A stretch of DNA of 64,000 nucleotides, taken from assembly GCF_028473745.1 (NCBI RefSeq), contig NZ_CP101137.1:5332001-5396000 (forward strand), in the 5' to 3' direction. Position 1 is the first letter of the stretch. Each line of letters starts with the position of its first letter. Shown here in pieces: positions 1-9,247 of this stretch. The notes beneath the pieces were generated by a model. It was not told the DNA's origin. It made no database searches and saw nothing but the letters and a program-made list of their open reading frames with translations. This DNA comes from Streptomyces sp. M92 (lineage in GTDB: Bacteria > Actinomycetota > Actinomycetes > Streptomycetales > Streptomycetaceae). Both the position numbers and the translations under genes were made by a program.

Positions 1-2
1 GC

Positions 3-1700
3 CTGCTCAGAGGTGTGGCGTTCGCGGGTTCCCTCGCGCTCGCGGCCCTCGCGGTGCCCACCTCCGCCGCCGTGGCGGCCCCCACCGCCGGCCGGGGTCA
101 CACGGTGGACCCGCAGGACGCCGCGCTGGACTTCGACTCCGCCGCCTACACGACGATCACCGTGACCGTGGACGGCAGTCCGGTGAACGTGCGCTGGTAC
201 AAGCAGATCTGCTACGTCGCGAAGCCCGTCGCGGCGGCAGCCCAGCAGCCCGGCGGCCCCGGCGGTGGCACGACCACGATCACCGACACCGCCTGCGGCT
301 ACCAGAGCATGAACGTGTTCGTCCCCGAGAGCGCCTTCGGCAACCAGCGCACCCCGATCTACTTCGCCGTCAACAACAGCGGCTGGAAGGCCAGCTACCT
401 GCGGGCGAGCGTGACCGCCGGCGCCTCCTACACCAGCGCGACCAGCAAGGTCGGTGCTGCCCTGAAGGCGGGCTACGTGTTCGTCGACGTCGCCAACCGC
501 AGCCGTGGTCTGGCCGGCGCCGACGGTACGGCTCCCGGCAAGGCCCCCGCCGCGGCGGTCGACGCCAAGGCCGCCGTCCGCTACCTGCGTCTGAACGACG
601 CCGCGATGCCCGGCAGCGCGGAGCGCATCGTCGTCAACGGCACCAGCGGCGGCGGTGCGCTGGTGTCGATCCTGGGCGCCTCCGGCAACACCGCCGAGTA
701 CGACCCCTACCTCGCCGAGATCGGCGCCGCCGGAATCGACGCCAAGGGCCGCAGCACCCTGCGCGACGACGTCTTCGCCGTCAACGCGTACTGCCCGATC
801 ACCGACCTGGGCAACGCCGACGTCGCCTACGAGTGGCTGTACAACGTCCTCGACACCCGCGACACCGTCGGCTCCAACCCCTCGCCCGAGGCGGCCGAGG
901 AGATGGCGTCCCGTTTCGCGGCGTACGAAAGGAGTCTCGGGCTGCGCAACCCCGACGGCTCCAGGCTCACCGCCGCCTCCATGCTCGACACCGTCGAACA
1001 GGAGGTCATCGACTCCGCCGAGACCTACCTGAAGGCCGACCCGGCTCACACCATCCCGCCGCTGGGCGGCACCTTCGAGATCGCGTCCGGCTCGGCCACC
1101 AAGTCGTACGTCAACGACTGGATCGACGTGGACGCGGCCACCGGCAAGGTCCGCTCCGTCGACATGACGAAGTACCTCGCGTTCGTCGCCACCCAGAACA
1201 GGCTGAAGACGACACCGGCCTTCGACGCCGTGGGCGTGGACGGCAACATCACCAGCGGCACCGAGACCGACCTCTTCGGCCCGCCGACGCAGAAGTACAT
1301 GAACTACACCGCCTACAGCTGGGACCACAACGACGTGGCCGGCGACGGCAGCGGCCTCGACGACACCGGGCTGACCTGGAAGCAGTACACCGCGAAGAAG
1401 AGCACCACCGTCGACGACCAGGTGCACCTGATCAACCCGATGGACTTCATCGGCACCAAGGCGGACACGGCGCCGAACTGGTACGTCCGCCACGGCACCC
1501 GCGACCGGGACACCGCGTTCACCGTCTCGGTCAACCTGGACCGCGCCCTCGCCGGCGACAAGCAGGTCGACAACCTCGACTACCAGCTCGCCTGGAATCA
1601 GCCGCACGCCGGCAACTACGACGTGCCCGAGGCCATGGCCTGGATCGCCGAGGTCGTCCGCAAGGCCGGCGACCCGCTCGCCTCCGGACACGGTCGCTGA
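3..1700 (+). CDS. Secreted subtype B tannase-like esterase (5' end outside window)
   Basis: Likely hydrolyses galloyl or protocatechuoyl esters outside the cell, releasing gallate. The fold is an alpha/beta hydrolase of the bacterial subtype B tannase group (Lactobacillus TanLp1 type). Visible signatures are the nucleophile elbow GTSGGG (Ser codon at 645), an RHGTRDRD stretch holding the probable acid, and HAGNYD with the probable catalytic His (codon at 1605). The reading frame is open to the window edge (Leu-Leu-Arg-Gly before the GTG at 15). The visible N-terminus is only the hydrophobic core and AAVAAP cleavage region of a signal peptide, so the true start with its basic residues is probably upstream. 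At least 565 residues are present, a normal size for the family. Its substrate link to the gallate-type operon at 28.4-32.7 kb is inference. Confidence 0.82.
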   Translation: MLRGVAFAGSLALAALAVPTSAAVAAPTAGRGHTVDPQDAALDFDSAAYTTITVTVDGSPVNVRWYKQICYVAKPVAAAAQQPGGPGGGTTTITDTACGYQSMNVFVPESAFGNQRTPIYFAVNNSGWKASYLRASVTAGASYTSATSKVGAALKAGYVFVDVANRSRGLAGADGTAPGKAPAAAVDAKAAVRYLRLNDAAMPGSAERIVVNGTSGGGALVSILGASGNTAEYDPYLAEIGAAGIDAKGRSTLRDDVFAVNAYCPITDLGNADVAYEWLYNVLDTRDTVGSNPSPEAAEEMASRFAAYERSLGLRNPDGSRLTAASMLDTVEQEVIDSAETYLKADPAHTIPPLGGTFEIASGSATKSYVNDWIDVDAATGKVRSVDMTKYLAFVATQNRLKTTPAFDAVGVDGNITSGTETDLFGPPTQKYMNYTAYSWDHNDVAGDGSGLDDTGLTWKQYTAKKSTTVDDQVHLINPMDFIGTKADTAPNWYVRHGTRDRDTAFTVSVNLDRALAGDKQVDNLDYQLAWNQPHAGNYDVPEAMAWIAEVVRKAGDPLASGHGR

Positions 1701-2063
1701 GTCGTCGGCACGCTCCGAGAAGGGCGGGCGGCGCGGCCTTGCCCCGATGCGGCGACGACCCGCCCGCGCCGCTCGTTGGGACGACCACCGGGTGGCGCGG
1801 GCGACCTCGGCCTCTGACGAAGCCTCGGGCCCGGAACACGGCACCCGGGTGGGACCGGCAGGACGAGCGGCGCCCCGGCGGCTTCGGAACCGTCGCGGGG
1901 CGCAGGTGCCCCGGCCGGAGGGCTGCCCGCGCCCCGGTCGGCAGGGTGAGCATCAGGCACGGCCGGTCCACGGCGGTCACGACTTGTCACAGTGCCCGCG
2001 CCGGCACGCACCACAGGACTGTGGTCGCGTCCGGCCGACGGCGCGCGCCGAGGGAACGGTCGG

Positions 2064-2996
2064 TCAGACCGATTCGCGGACGACGACCCGGGCGGGCGGC
2101 GGGCGCAGGCCGTCCGTGTCGAGGTTCAGGGCGAGGCGGGCGCTGAGCCGGCCGTGGGCCTCGGCGTCGACATGGACGCTGGTCAGCCCGGGGGTCGTGT
2201 AGGCGCCGTAGCCGTTGTCGTCGAAGCCGATGACGGCTACGTCGTCCGGCACCCGACGGCCGAGGTCGCGCAGGGCCATGAGGACGCGGAGGGCGATGTC
2301 GTCGTTGAAGCCGGCGATGGCGGTCACCTCGGGAGCGCCGGTCAGGAACGCCTGTACGGCTTCGGCGCAGGCGGAGCGCTCCGGCGGGGTGACGAAGGTC
2401 CGGGGGACCTGAATGCCGAGATCGCGCGCGGCGTGCCCGGTGAACTTCAGCCGGGTCGCGGCCAGCGGGGACTCGGTGTCGGGCAGGGCAACGGCGACGG
2501 CGGAGTGGCCGGACTCCACCAGGTGACGCAGTTGCATCGCGGCGTGGGCGGCGAGGCCGTCGCGCCAGCCGCCACCGAGGTCGTCGAGTTCGCGGCCGGT
2601 GAGGTAGGTCTCGCCGAAGCGGATGACCGCGCGGGGCGCTATGACGTCCAGGATCTGCTGGGTGGACTGCGGGGTGTGCCGACCGTGCCGGACGAGCAGC
2701 ACATGGTCGTGGGCGGCGAGCTCGGCGTCCAGGCCCTGGATGTAGCTCCGGGAATAGTGCCCTTCCAGGCCGGCGTCGATGTTCAGCACGACGACACGCG
2801 ACGAGCCCTCGCGCAGGGCGCGGGCGACTCCGTGCGGTACGTACCCCAGTTCCCGGGCGGTCTGCTTGACCCGGTCCCGGGTCGCGGCGGAGATCGTCTG
2901 GTGGGGGTCGTCGTTGAGGACGAAGCTCACCGTGGCGCGGGACACACCGCTGGCCGCTGCCACGTCGTTCAGCGTGACTCTTCCGGAACTGCCCAT
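2064..2996 (-). CDS. LacI-family transcriptional regulator
   Basis: A 310-residue LacI/GalR regulator. The N-terminal helix-turn-helix (VTLNDVAAASGVSRATVSFVL, about residues 7-27) is followed by the hinge helix (VARALREG) and a periplasmic-binding-protein-like effector domain with the usual late motif VIGFDDNGYGAYTTPGLTSV. It converges on the tannase gene and is divergent from the MFS exporter at 3280, so it could control either. The ATG at 2996 sits directly before the HTH, which supports this start. The effector cannot be deduced: LacI proteins usually sense sugars, but some in aromatic-catabolism loci sense other ligands. Confidence 0.9.
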   Translation of the reverse strand: MGSSGRVTLNDVAAASGVSRATVSFVLNDDPHQTISAATRDRVKQTARELGYVPHGVARALREGSSRVVVLNIDAGLEGHYSRSYIQGLDAELAAHDHVLLVRHGRHTPQSTQQILDVIAPRAVIRFGETYLTGRELDDLGGGWRDGLAAHAAMQLRHLVESGHSAVAVALPDTESPLAATRLKFTGHAARDLGIQVPRTFVTPPERSACAEAVQAFLTGAPEVTAIAGFNDDIALRVLMALRDLGRRVPDDVAVIGFDDNGYGAYTTPGLTSVHVDAEAHGRLSARLALNLDTDGLRPPPARVVVRESV

Positions 2997-3279
2997 TACC
3001 CCTGCTCCGATGCGGTCGGCGCACCGTTCGCCCTGCGGGCCGGCGCACGGACATTCTAGGATCCCCGGCCGGCGCCGGGTGCACTGCCGTCACACGGCGT
3101 GCGTTCCGGGCCGTCGCCGCGCGTGTGATCGCGACGGCAGTTTCCGCCTCCGCGGGTGTGGGTTCTGTCGGATTCGGGCTTCACGGGGAATGTGGTTCGC
3201 CTCGTCCTCCGGCTGCGCTCCATGGTTCCCGAGTCATTCGACCGACAGCGGCACGTCCGCGGTCGAGAAGGAGTTCGGA

Positions 3280-4890
3280 GTGGGTGCAGCAGTGGAACAA
3301 CGCCGTGACCGGCGAACAGCGGCGCTTGTCATGGCCTGTCTGGGGGTGTTCGTCGGCTACTTCCCGGTGACCACGGTCTCCGTCAGCCTGCCGGTCATTC
3401 AACAGGCACTCGGCGCGTCGACGGCCGACCTGTCCTGGGTGTCCGACGCCTTCGTGCTGCCGGTGGCCGCGCTGATCCTGACGGCTGGGGTCTTCGGCGA
3501 CGTGCACGGGCGCAAGAAGGTCTTCCAGGCGGGTCTCGGATTCTGTGTGGTGGGTGCCGCGGTCGCCCTGTCGGCCCGGTCCATCACCCAGGTGTGGATC
3601 GGACAGGCCCTGCTGGGCGTGGGTGCTGCCGCGCTGCTGCCGATGACACTGGGGCTCATCAGCCACGCGGTTCCCGACCCGCGCGAGCGGGGCAAGTACA
3701 TCGGACTGTGGACGACTTCGATGATGGGCTCACTGGCCGTCGGCCCGCTCATCGCCGGCGTCGTCACGGCGCACGCCGCCTGGCGCTGGATCTACCTGCT
3801 GCCCATCCCGCTTTCGTTGACCACCATGGTCGTCGCGGGATTCGTCCTCACGGAGTCCACCGGCCAGGCGGGCCGGAAGCTGGACTGGCCGGGGCAGACC
3901 ACCGCCGCTCTCGCCATCGTCGCCTTGGTCTACGGCGTCATCGAGGGCGGCGCCGGCTCCTTCGGGGACACCCGGGTGATCGTCGCCCTGGCGGTCGCGG
4001 TCTGTTCCGGCGCGGCCTTCGTGGTCTGCGAGCGGCGCAGCCCGAGCCCGATGCTCGACCTGACACTGTTCCGCAGTGCCGCCTTCACCGGCTCGGCACT
4101 GGTCGTCATGATCAGTTTCCTGGGCCTGATCGGCTTCTTCTTCGTCCTCAGCCTCTACCTGGGCACGGTGCAGCGGCTGAGCACCCTGGATGCCGGTCTG
4201 CGGCTGCTGATGGTCACGGCGCCGCCCATGGTCCTGGGCGCCGTCGTGGGACGGTTGATGCGCTACCTGTCGCCCCGTGTTCTGATCACCGGTGGGCTGA
4301 CCGCCACGGCAGTGGCCCTTTTCACCCTGACGGGCGTGGGGACCGACACGTCCTTCGTGTCGCTGGGATGGCGCCTGGCCCTGCTGGGCCTCGGGCTCGG
4401 GCTGGCCTTCCCCTGCATCACCGCGACCGCCGTCTCCTCGGTGCCGCACCACCAGGCGGGCATGGCGGCGGCGGGCAACAACGCCTTCCGACAGGTCGGC
4501 GGCGCTCTGGGGCCCGCCATCCTGGGCGCGTTGCTGACCGGCAGGGGGCTCGCCACCCTGCCCGATCATCTTGCCGCCGTCGGACTGTCCGGACCGGTCA
4601 GCGGCGAGATCCTGCGGGCCGTGGACGTCGACGGCCTCGGAGCCGTCGCCGGCCTGCCGTTGGGCCCGGACACCGGGCCGGCCATGCATGCCCTGTCCCA
4701 GTCCTTCTTGGACGGACTGCGGCTGTGCCTGGTCGTCTCGGGCGTGGTCATGCTGCTCGGCGCCGCCGTCGCGGGCCTGCTGCTGCGGCCCGCGGGTGGC
4801 GGCCGTGCCGTCGTCTCGGCCGGTGGCCGGCCGGCCGAGACGGGGCAGGCCCGGACCACCACGACCGGCGTGGTGGCCGACCGGACGTAA
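3280..4890 (+). CDS. MFS drug/solute exporter, DHA2 (EmrB/QacA) 14-TMS family
   Basis: A 536-residue integral membrane proton antiporter. The sequence shows about 14 hydrophobic segments, motif A (GVFGDVHGRKKVF) after TM2 and the antiporter motif C region (GVGAAALLPMTLGLI and GPLIAGVV), typical of DHA2 exporters. The frame is open far upstream, but the GTG at 3280 is preferred because AAGGAG lies 6 bases before it and the membrane domain begins about 16 residues later. It is divergent from the LacI gene and followed by a strong hairpin at 5012-5044. Substrate unknown; export of toxic aromatics or a small molecule is possible but not shown. Confidence 0.88.
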   Translation: MGAAVEQRRDRRTAALVMACLGVFVGYFPVTTVSVSLPVIQQALGASTADLSWVSDAFVLPVAALILTAGVFGDVHGRKKVFQAGLGFCVVGAAVALSARSITQVWIGQALLGVGAAALLPMTLGLISHAVPDPRERGKYIGLWTTSMMGSLAVGPLIAGVVTAHAAWRWIYLLPIPLSLTTMVVAGFVLTESTGQAGRKLDWPGQTTAALAIVALVYGVIEGGAGSFGDTRVIVALAVAVCSGAAFVVCERRSPSPMLDLTLFRSAAFTGSALVVMISFLGLIGFFFVLSLYLGTVQRLSTLDAGLRLLMVTAPPMVLGAVVGRLMRYLSPRVLITGGLTATAVALFTLTGVGTDTSFVSLGWRLALLGLGLGLAFPCITATAVSSVPHHQAGMAAAGNNAFRQVGGALGPAILGALLTGRGLATLPDHLAAVGLSGPVSGEILRAVDVDGLGAVAGLPLGPDTGPAMHALSQSFLDGLRLCLVVSGVVMLLGAAVAGLLLRPAGGGRAVVSAGGRPAETGQARTTTTGVVADRT

Positions 4891-5011
4891 CCGACATGCT
4901 CCCCCGGGACGGGAGTTCGCCCGCCGCGGATCCCCGGACCTCTGCCCCGCCGCGGCGGCAGCGCGGCGACCCCGTGCCCATCCGTGGGGACGGGGCGGCA
5001 CCGGCCGCCCC

Positions 5012-5044
5012 GTCCCTGGCCCTCACCGAGCGAGGGCCAGGGAC
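5012..5044. terminator. Rho-independent-like hairpin after the MFS exporter
   Basis: A perfect 13-base inverted repeat, GTCCCTGGCCCTC / GAGGGCCAGGGAC, separated by 7 bases. It lies 121 bases after the MFS stop and 88 bases before the Lrp start. There is no T-run, as is usual in Streptomyces. Confidence 0.75.
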
Positions 5045-5131
5045 ACAGCGTTCGCGTGTCGCAGCGCCCGCGTGGCCCCCGCCCCGTGTGACCCTCCGCT
5101 GCAGACCGCGTTCTCAGGAAAGGCGACCCTC

Positions 5132-6100
5132 GTGTACCAGCCCGACGCGCTCGACCTGTCCTTGTTGCGGGCCCTGCAACTGGACGGCCGCGCGCCCTTC
5201 AGCCGGATCGCGAACGTCCTCGGCGTCTCCGACCAGACGATCGCCCGCCGATACCGCAGACTGCGCACCGAGGCCCGGCTCAGAGTGCTGGGCATGGCCG
5301 ACCACACCAGGCTGGGCCGCACCAACTGGATCGTCCGGCTGCGCTGCAACCCCGATGCCGCAGAGCAGTTGGCGGACGCGCTGGCCCGCCGGCCCGACAC
5401 CTCGTACATCGGGCTGATGTCCGGCGGCACCGAGGTGATGTGCGCGATGAAGCCGCGCAGTCGGCAGGACCGCGACGACCTCCTGCTGGAACGGCTTCCG
5501 AAGACCCGTCGGGTCACCTCGGTCGATGCCTGCTGCGTCCTGCACCAATTCTACGGCGGACCGTTCGGCCGGCTGAACAAGATCGACGCGCTGGACCCGG
5601 CGCAGGAGGCGGCATTGCGGCCGCAACCGCCAGGGAACGCGGCGGAGACGGCCCTCCTCGACCGTCTCGACGAGGAACTGCTGGAGCTGCTGCGCAAGGA
5701 CGGGCGGACCACAGGCACCGATCTGGCCACCGCGACCGGGCAGACCGAGACGGTGGTCAAAAGACGGCTGCGAGCGCTGCGCCGGGCAGGAGTGCTGTAC
5801 TTCGACATCGAGTACGACCTCGAACCGTTCGGGCACGGCACCGAGGCGGTGCTGTGGCTGAGAGTGGACCCGACACGGCTCCGTTCGGCCGGACAGCTCC
5901 TTGCCGGCCACCGCGAAGTGCGGTTCGCCGCGGTGGTCAGCGGCGAGGCCAACGTCGTCGTCTCGGTGCTGTGCCGCACCCCGGAGGAGCTGTTCGCCTA
6001 CCTGGCCGACCGGGTCGGCTCGATACGAGGCGTCCGTGCCGTCGAAACGGTGCCCACCCTCCGGCAGGTGAAGGCTCTCACGTACGAGCCTCGTCGCTGA
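5132..6100 (+). CDS. Two-domain Lrp/AsnC-family regulator
   Basis: A 322-residue protein with a duplicated Lrp architecture common in Streptomyces. The first AsnC HTH is at about residues 5-60 (DLSLLRALQLDGRAPFSRIA, then SDQTIARRYRRL). The second is at about 180-235 (DEELLELLRKDGRTTGTDLA, then TVVKRRLRALRRAG). The C-terminal RAM-like domain ends in VETVPTLRQVKALTYE. The frame is open upstream, but the GTG at 5132 directly precedes the first HTH and has AGGAAAGG 8 bases before it. A frameshifted paralogue lies at 56118-56690. Lrp regulators usually sense amino acids; the ligand here is unknown. Confidence 0.88.
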   Translation: MYQPDALDLSLLRALQLDGRAPFSRIANVLGVSDQTIARRYRRLRTEARLRVLGMADHTRLGRTNWIVRLRCNPDAAEQLADALARRPDTSYIGLMSGGTEVMCAMKPRSRQDRDDLLLERLPKTRRVTSVDACCVLHQFYGGPFGRLNKIDALDPAQEAALRPQPPGNAAETALLDRLDEELLELLRKDGRTTGTDLATATGQTETVVKRRLRALRRAGVLYFDIEYDLEPFGHGTEAVLWLRVDPTRLRSAGQLLAGHREVRFAAVVSGEANVVVSVLCRTPEELFAYLADRVGSIRGVRAVETVPTLRQVKALTYEPRR

Positions 6101-6866
6101 GGCGGTTCCAGAGTGCGGTCAGTGGCCGGGTGCGGGTGGTGGGAAACGCGCTCACACCCCGGCTGACAGCTCTCCCCTGCGGCCCGGCCGTTGTGAGGTC
6201 AGACGTCGGCCGGTCCGGTCGACGGGGCCGTCGAGACCGTGCTCATGCTCAGCCGTTCCGCCTGTCCTCCGCGGCGGCAGCGGCAGCGGCGGCGATGGGC
6301 GGGCCGGGCCCGGCACCGCGCGCAAGGTGACCTTGCGGCTCACCGGAGCCTCCGGCTCTACGCCTCCCACGTCGCGACCGCGACGGCACGACGTTCGCCC
6401 GCACCGCGCGCTCGCGGCCCGGCCGCCGGCACCCCGCCTCGCGCCGGTACGACGTAGCCCGAGGCATTCCCGGACACCAGCTCACCGCAGCGCTCGTGAG
6501 CCCTCGCCGAGCTGAGCACCGGCGTCTTCACCGCCCCCTTCACCGCCGGAGAGATGACCGCAGGCCTAGAACGATTTGGCGAAGCGTTGTGACGTGCCTG
6601 CCACATCGATTCGGCTATTCCAGCGCACCGGCCGGTGGTCTGCAGTTGTCCGAGGAGGCCGCCGACGCCTCGGCGCGGTAGTCGACGCACGAGTCTGGTC
6701 AGCCTTCCCGCCCTTCTGTTAGCTTGCGCTAGATCGTTCTAGCTCAGACGAGTGGCCCTTGCCCCGTTTCCGTCCCGAGCACGAGGCCCGAGCAAGTGGC
6801 CACTGGGCCGCGGCACTTCCCCGGTCGGAGCCGACGGGACCCAACCACCTGGAAACTAGGAGTCGC
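6101..6866. other. 766-base intergenic region before the O-demethylase operon
   Basis: No convincing gene is seen on either strand. Short open frames on the minus strand are arginine-rich and match nothing I recognise. The last 150 bases are the likely promoter region of the operon starting at 6867 and include the CTAG-containing palindrome listed separately. A related half-site, CTAGAACGAT, occurs at 6566-6575. Confidence 0.5.
6728..6743. promoter_or_regulatory. Palindromic operator candidate upstream of the O-demethylase operon
   Basis: GCTAGATCGTTCTAGC is an inverted repeat with 6-base arms (GCTAGA / TCTAGC) and a 4-base centre, 123 bases upstream of the ATG at 6867. The sequence ATCGTTCTAG inside it recurs in inverse orientation at 6566-6575 (CTAGAACGAT), so a dimeric regulator could bind both. 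The candidate binder is unknown; the LacI protein at 2064-2996 is the nearest dedicated regulator. Confidence 0.45.
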
Positions 6867-8213
6867 ATGACAACCCCCAGCCTTCAGGACGGCATCGACA
6901 AGGCGGGCTCGCCCGTCGACCTGCTGTGGCAGCCGGACGCCGAGCCCTGGACGCCCGAGGTGGTGGAGCGCGAGTACGCGGGCTGGCGCACGGAGCAGCG
7001 TGCCTGGCACGAGGGCGTGGCGCTGCTGAACCTGTCGCACCACATGTTCGACCTGTGGATCGAGGGCCCGGACGCCACCCGCACCCTGGCCGAGTACGGC
7101 GCCAACAACTTCGACAGGTTCGCCGTCGGCCAGGCCAAGCAGTACGTGCCGGTGACCCGCCACGGTCACATCGTCACCGACGGCATCCTCTCCCGGGAGG
7201 CCGAGAACGCCTACGTGCTCAGCGGTGTCCCCGCCTCCCAGCACTGGGTGCAGTACCACGCGGAGAAGGCCGGCCACGACGTCTCCTTCGCCACCGACCC
7301 GTCGTCCGCGTTCCGGCCCGGCGGTGGTGACCCGAAGCTGTTCCGCTACCAGATCCAGGGACCGCTCGCCCTCGAACTCATAGCGAAGATCTTCGGCAGC
7401 CCGGTCCCGCAGACCAAATTCTTCCACTCCACGCCGGTCACCCTGGACGGCCGCGCTTTCAAGGCGCTGCGGCACGGCATGGCCGGCCAGGCGGGCTACG
7501 AGTTCGTCGGCCCGTGGGAGCACGCCGCTTACGTGCACGAGGCGTTCGTGAAGGCCGGGGAGCCGCTCGGCCTGATCCAGGTCGGCGCCCTGGCGTACGC
7601 CACGCCGAGCGTGGAGAGCGGCTGGATCCCCTCGCCGGTCCCCGGCATCTACACCGATCCCGAGCTGGCCGGGTATCGCGACTGGCTCCCGCTGTTCGGT
7701 ATCGAGGGCAAACGCCCGCTCCACGGCAGCTATTACTCCGAGAACATCGAGGACTACTACGTCTCCCCGTTCGAGCTGGGCTACGGGAAGATGATCCACT
7801 TCGGGCACGAGTTCCACGGCCGGGACGCCCTGCTCGCGGCCAAGGAGAGCGAAAACCTGCGCAAGAAGGTGACCCTCGTCTTCGACCCGGACGACGTGCG
7901 CCGGGTCGTCGGCGGGGGAGCGGGCCCCGGCTTCGTGCTCAGCTACGCCCGCCACCGGGTGGAGACCTCCGCCGGTCTGGCCGGTGTCACCATGCAGACC
8001 GCTGCCATCGACCCGGTCGGCACCGTGCTGTCCCTGACCCTGATCGATCCGGCGCACGCTGCACCGGGCACGGAGGTCACCGTGGTCTGGGGCGAGCACC
8101 CGGGCCGAGGTACCGCCCCCGAGGCCGACCTCGGGTTCCCTCGCATCCGCGCCACCGTTCAGCCCAGCCCGTTCGACCGGCACGCTCGCACCGACTACCG
8201 CCGCGACGCCTGA
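6867..8213 (+). CDS. Tetrahydrofolate-dependent aryl O-demethylase (LigM/DesA-like, GcvT fold)
   Basis: A 448-residue member of the aminomethyltransferase (GcvT/T-protein) superfamily in the branch that demethylates methoxylated aromatic acids. LigM acts on vanillate and 3-O-methylgallate and DesA on syringate in Sphingobium SYK-6, passing the methyl group to tetrahydrofolate. The folate-binding region is visible (AGQAGYEFVGPWEHA and VGALAYATPSVESGWIPSP), as is the C-terminal barrel (GTEVTVVWGEHPG). It is not a glycine-cleavage T protein by context: no gcvP or gcvH is nearby, and the next genes are metF and purU, as in O-demethylation clusters. The ATG at 6867 has CTAGGAG 4 bases upstream. 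I cannot tell vanillate from syringate preference by eye. Confidence 0.8.
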   Translation: MTTPSLQDGIDKAGSPVDLLWQPDAEPWTPEVVEREYAGWRTEQRAWHEGVALLNLSHHMFDLWIEGPDATRTLAEYGANNFDRFAVGQAKQYVPVTRHGHIVTDGILSREAENAYVLSGVPASQHWVQYHAEKAGHDVSFATDPSSAFRPGGGDPKLFRYQIQGPLALELIAKIFGSPVPQTKFFHSTPVTLDGRAFKALRHGMAGQAGYEFVGPWEHAAYVHEAFVKAGEPLGLIQVGALAYATPSVESGWIPSPVPGIYTDPELAGYRDWLPLFGIEGKRPLHGSYYSENIEDYYVSPFELGYGKMIHFGHEFHGRDALLAAKESENLRKKVTLVFDPDDVRRVVGGGAGPGFVLSYARHRVETSAGLAGVTMQTAAIDPVGTVLSLTLIDPAHAAPGTEVTVVWGEHPGRGTAPEADLGFPRIRATVQPSPFDRHARTDYRRDA

Positions 8214-8374
8214 CCAAGTCCGGCAGCAGGTGTGCGGACGCCGCCGTGCCGCGGCGGTCGGCCGGATGCCGCCCCGACCGGTGCGATGCAGGTCGGCCCG
8301 CCCGGCCCCCGTGCTCGGTGGGTCGGAACCGGGCGCCCGGCCGGCTGCCCCGAAATCCTTCCCCAGGAGGCATC

Positions 8375-9247
8375 ATGAACCCCGTCAGCACACCCTCCCC
8401 AGCGGTGAGTACGCCACTGCTGGAGGACTTCTCCCTGGAGATGACCGGCAAGGACATGCCCAAGCTGGAGGAGGCCGCCGGCCTCATCCCGCAGGGCACC
8501 CGCGTCAACGTCACCTTCCTCGGCAACGAGACCCTGCGGATGCGCCTGGACGCCGCCCGGGCGGTCAAACGCCTCGGCTTCGTCCCCGTACCGCACATCT
8601 CGGCCCGCCGTCTCGGCTCCCGGGCGGCCTTCGAGCAGTTTCTCGCCGGACTGCGCGACGGCGGAACCGGCACGGACGTCTTCACCGTCGGCGGCGACCC
8701 GGCCCGGCCCGAGGGCCCGTACGAGGATTCCCTCTCCCTCATCGAGTCGGGGCTGTTGCCGGAGTACGGCGTGCGGCACGTCGGCATCAGCGGATACCCG
8801 GAGGGTCACCCCGCCATCGTCGAAGACGTGCTCTGGTCGGCGCTGCGCGGCAAGAATGCCGCCCTCACCGCCCAGGGGCTGGACGGCAGCGTCATCACCC
8901 AGTTCGGCTTCGACGTCGACCGGGTCCTCACCTGGATCGAACAGATCCGCGGCCACGGCATCACGCTGCCGGTCCGCGTCGGTGTGCCCGGGCCCGCCGG
9001 TGTGCGGCGGCTGATGTCGTACGCCACCCGGTTCGGCGTCGGCACCAGTGCCTCCATCGCCAAGAAGTACGGACTGTCCCTCACCAACCTGATGGGAACG
9101 GCCGGCCCGGACAAGTTCCTGGGTGCCCTCGCGGAGGGCTACGACCGGGGACGCCACGGCGAAGTGAAGGTCCACTTCTACACGTTCGGCGGCCTGAAGG
9201 CCACCTGCGATTGGATCGTCCAGTTCAGGAAGGAAGCTCGCGCATGA
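8375..9247 (+). CDS. metF: 5,10-methylenetetrahydrofolate reductase (MetF-like)
   Basis: A 290-residue TIM-barrel flavoprotein of the MetF family. Visible features are the early FSLEMTGKD segment, a VPHISARRL strand, the VGGDPARPEGPYEDSLSLIESG folate/FAD loop and GYPEGHP. In this operon it would oxidise the methyl-THF made by the O-demethylase to methylene-THF, the reverse of its usual biosynthetic direction; that assignment is from context. The ATG at 8375 follows CAGGAGG at a 4-base distance. Its stop overlaps the purU start (ATGA at 9244-9247), indicating translational coupling. A 161-base gap separates it from the demethylase gene. Confidence 0.85.
   Translation: MNPVSTPSPAVSTPLLEDFSLEMTGKDMPKLEEAAGLIPQGTRVNVTFLGNETLRMRLDAARAVKRLGFVPVPHISARRLGSRAAFEQFLAGLRDGGTGTDVFTVGGDPARPEGPYEDSLSLIESGLLPEYGVRHVGISGYPEGHPAIVEDVLWSALRGKNAALTAQGLDGSVITQFGFDVDRVLTWIEQIRGHGITLPVRVGVPGPAGVRRLMSYATRFGVGTSASIAKKYGLSLTNLMGTAGPDKFLGALAEGYDRGRHGEVKVHFYTFGGLKATCDWIVQFRKEARA

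Noticed and set aside
1701..2063. Possible terminator dyads in the gap between tannase and LacI genes
   Set aside because: GC-rich stretches partly pair (around 1722-1780), but no perfect arm longer than a few bases with a sensible loop was found.
833..2146. A long arginine/proline-rich open frame overlapping the tannase and the gap after it
   Set aside because: Its composition is that of a frame-shifted high-GC shadow, and it runs through the tannase stop into non-coding DNA.
6358..6690. A minus-strand open frame of 110 codons before the O-demethylase operon
   Set aside because: No domain or plausible ribosome site; it overlaps the regulatory half-site at 6566-6575.
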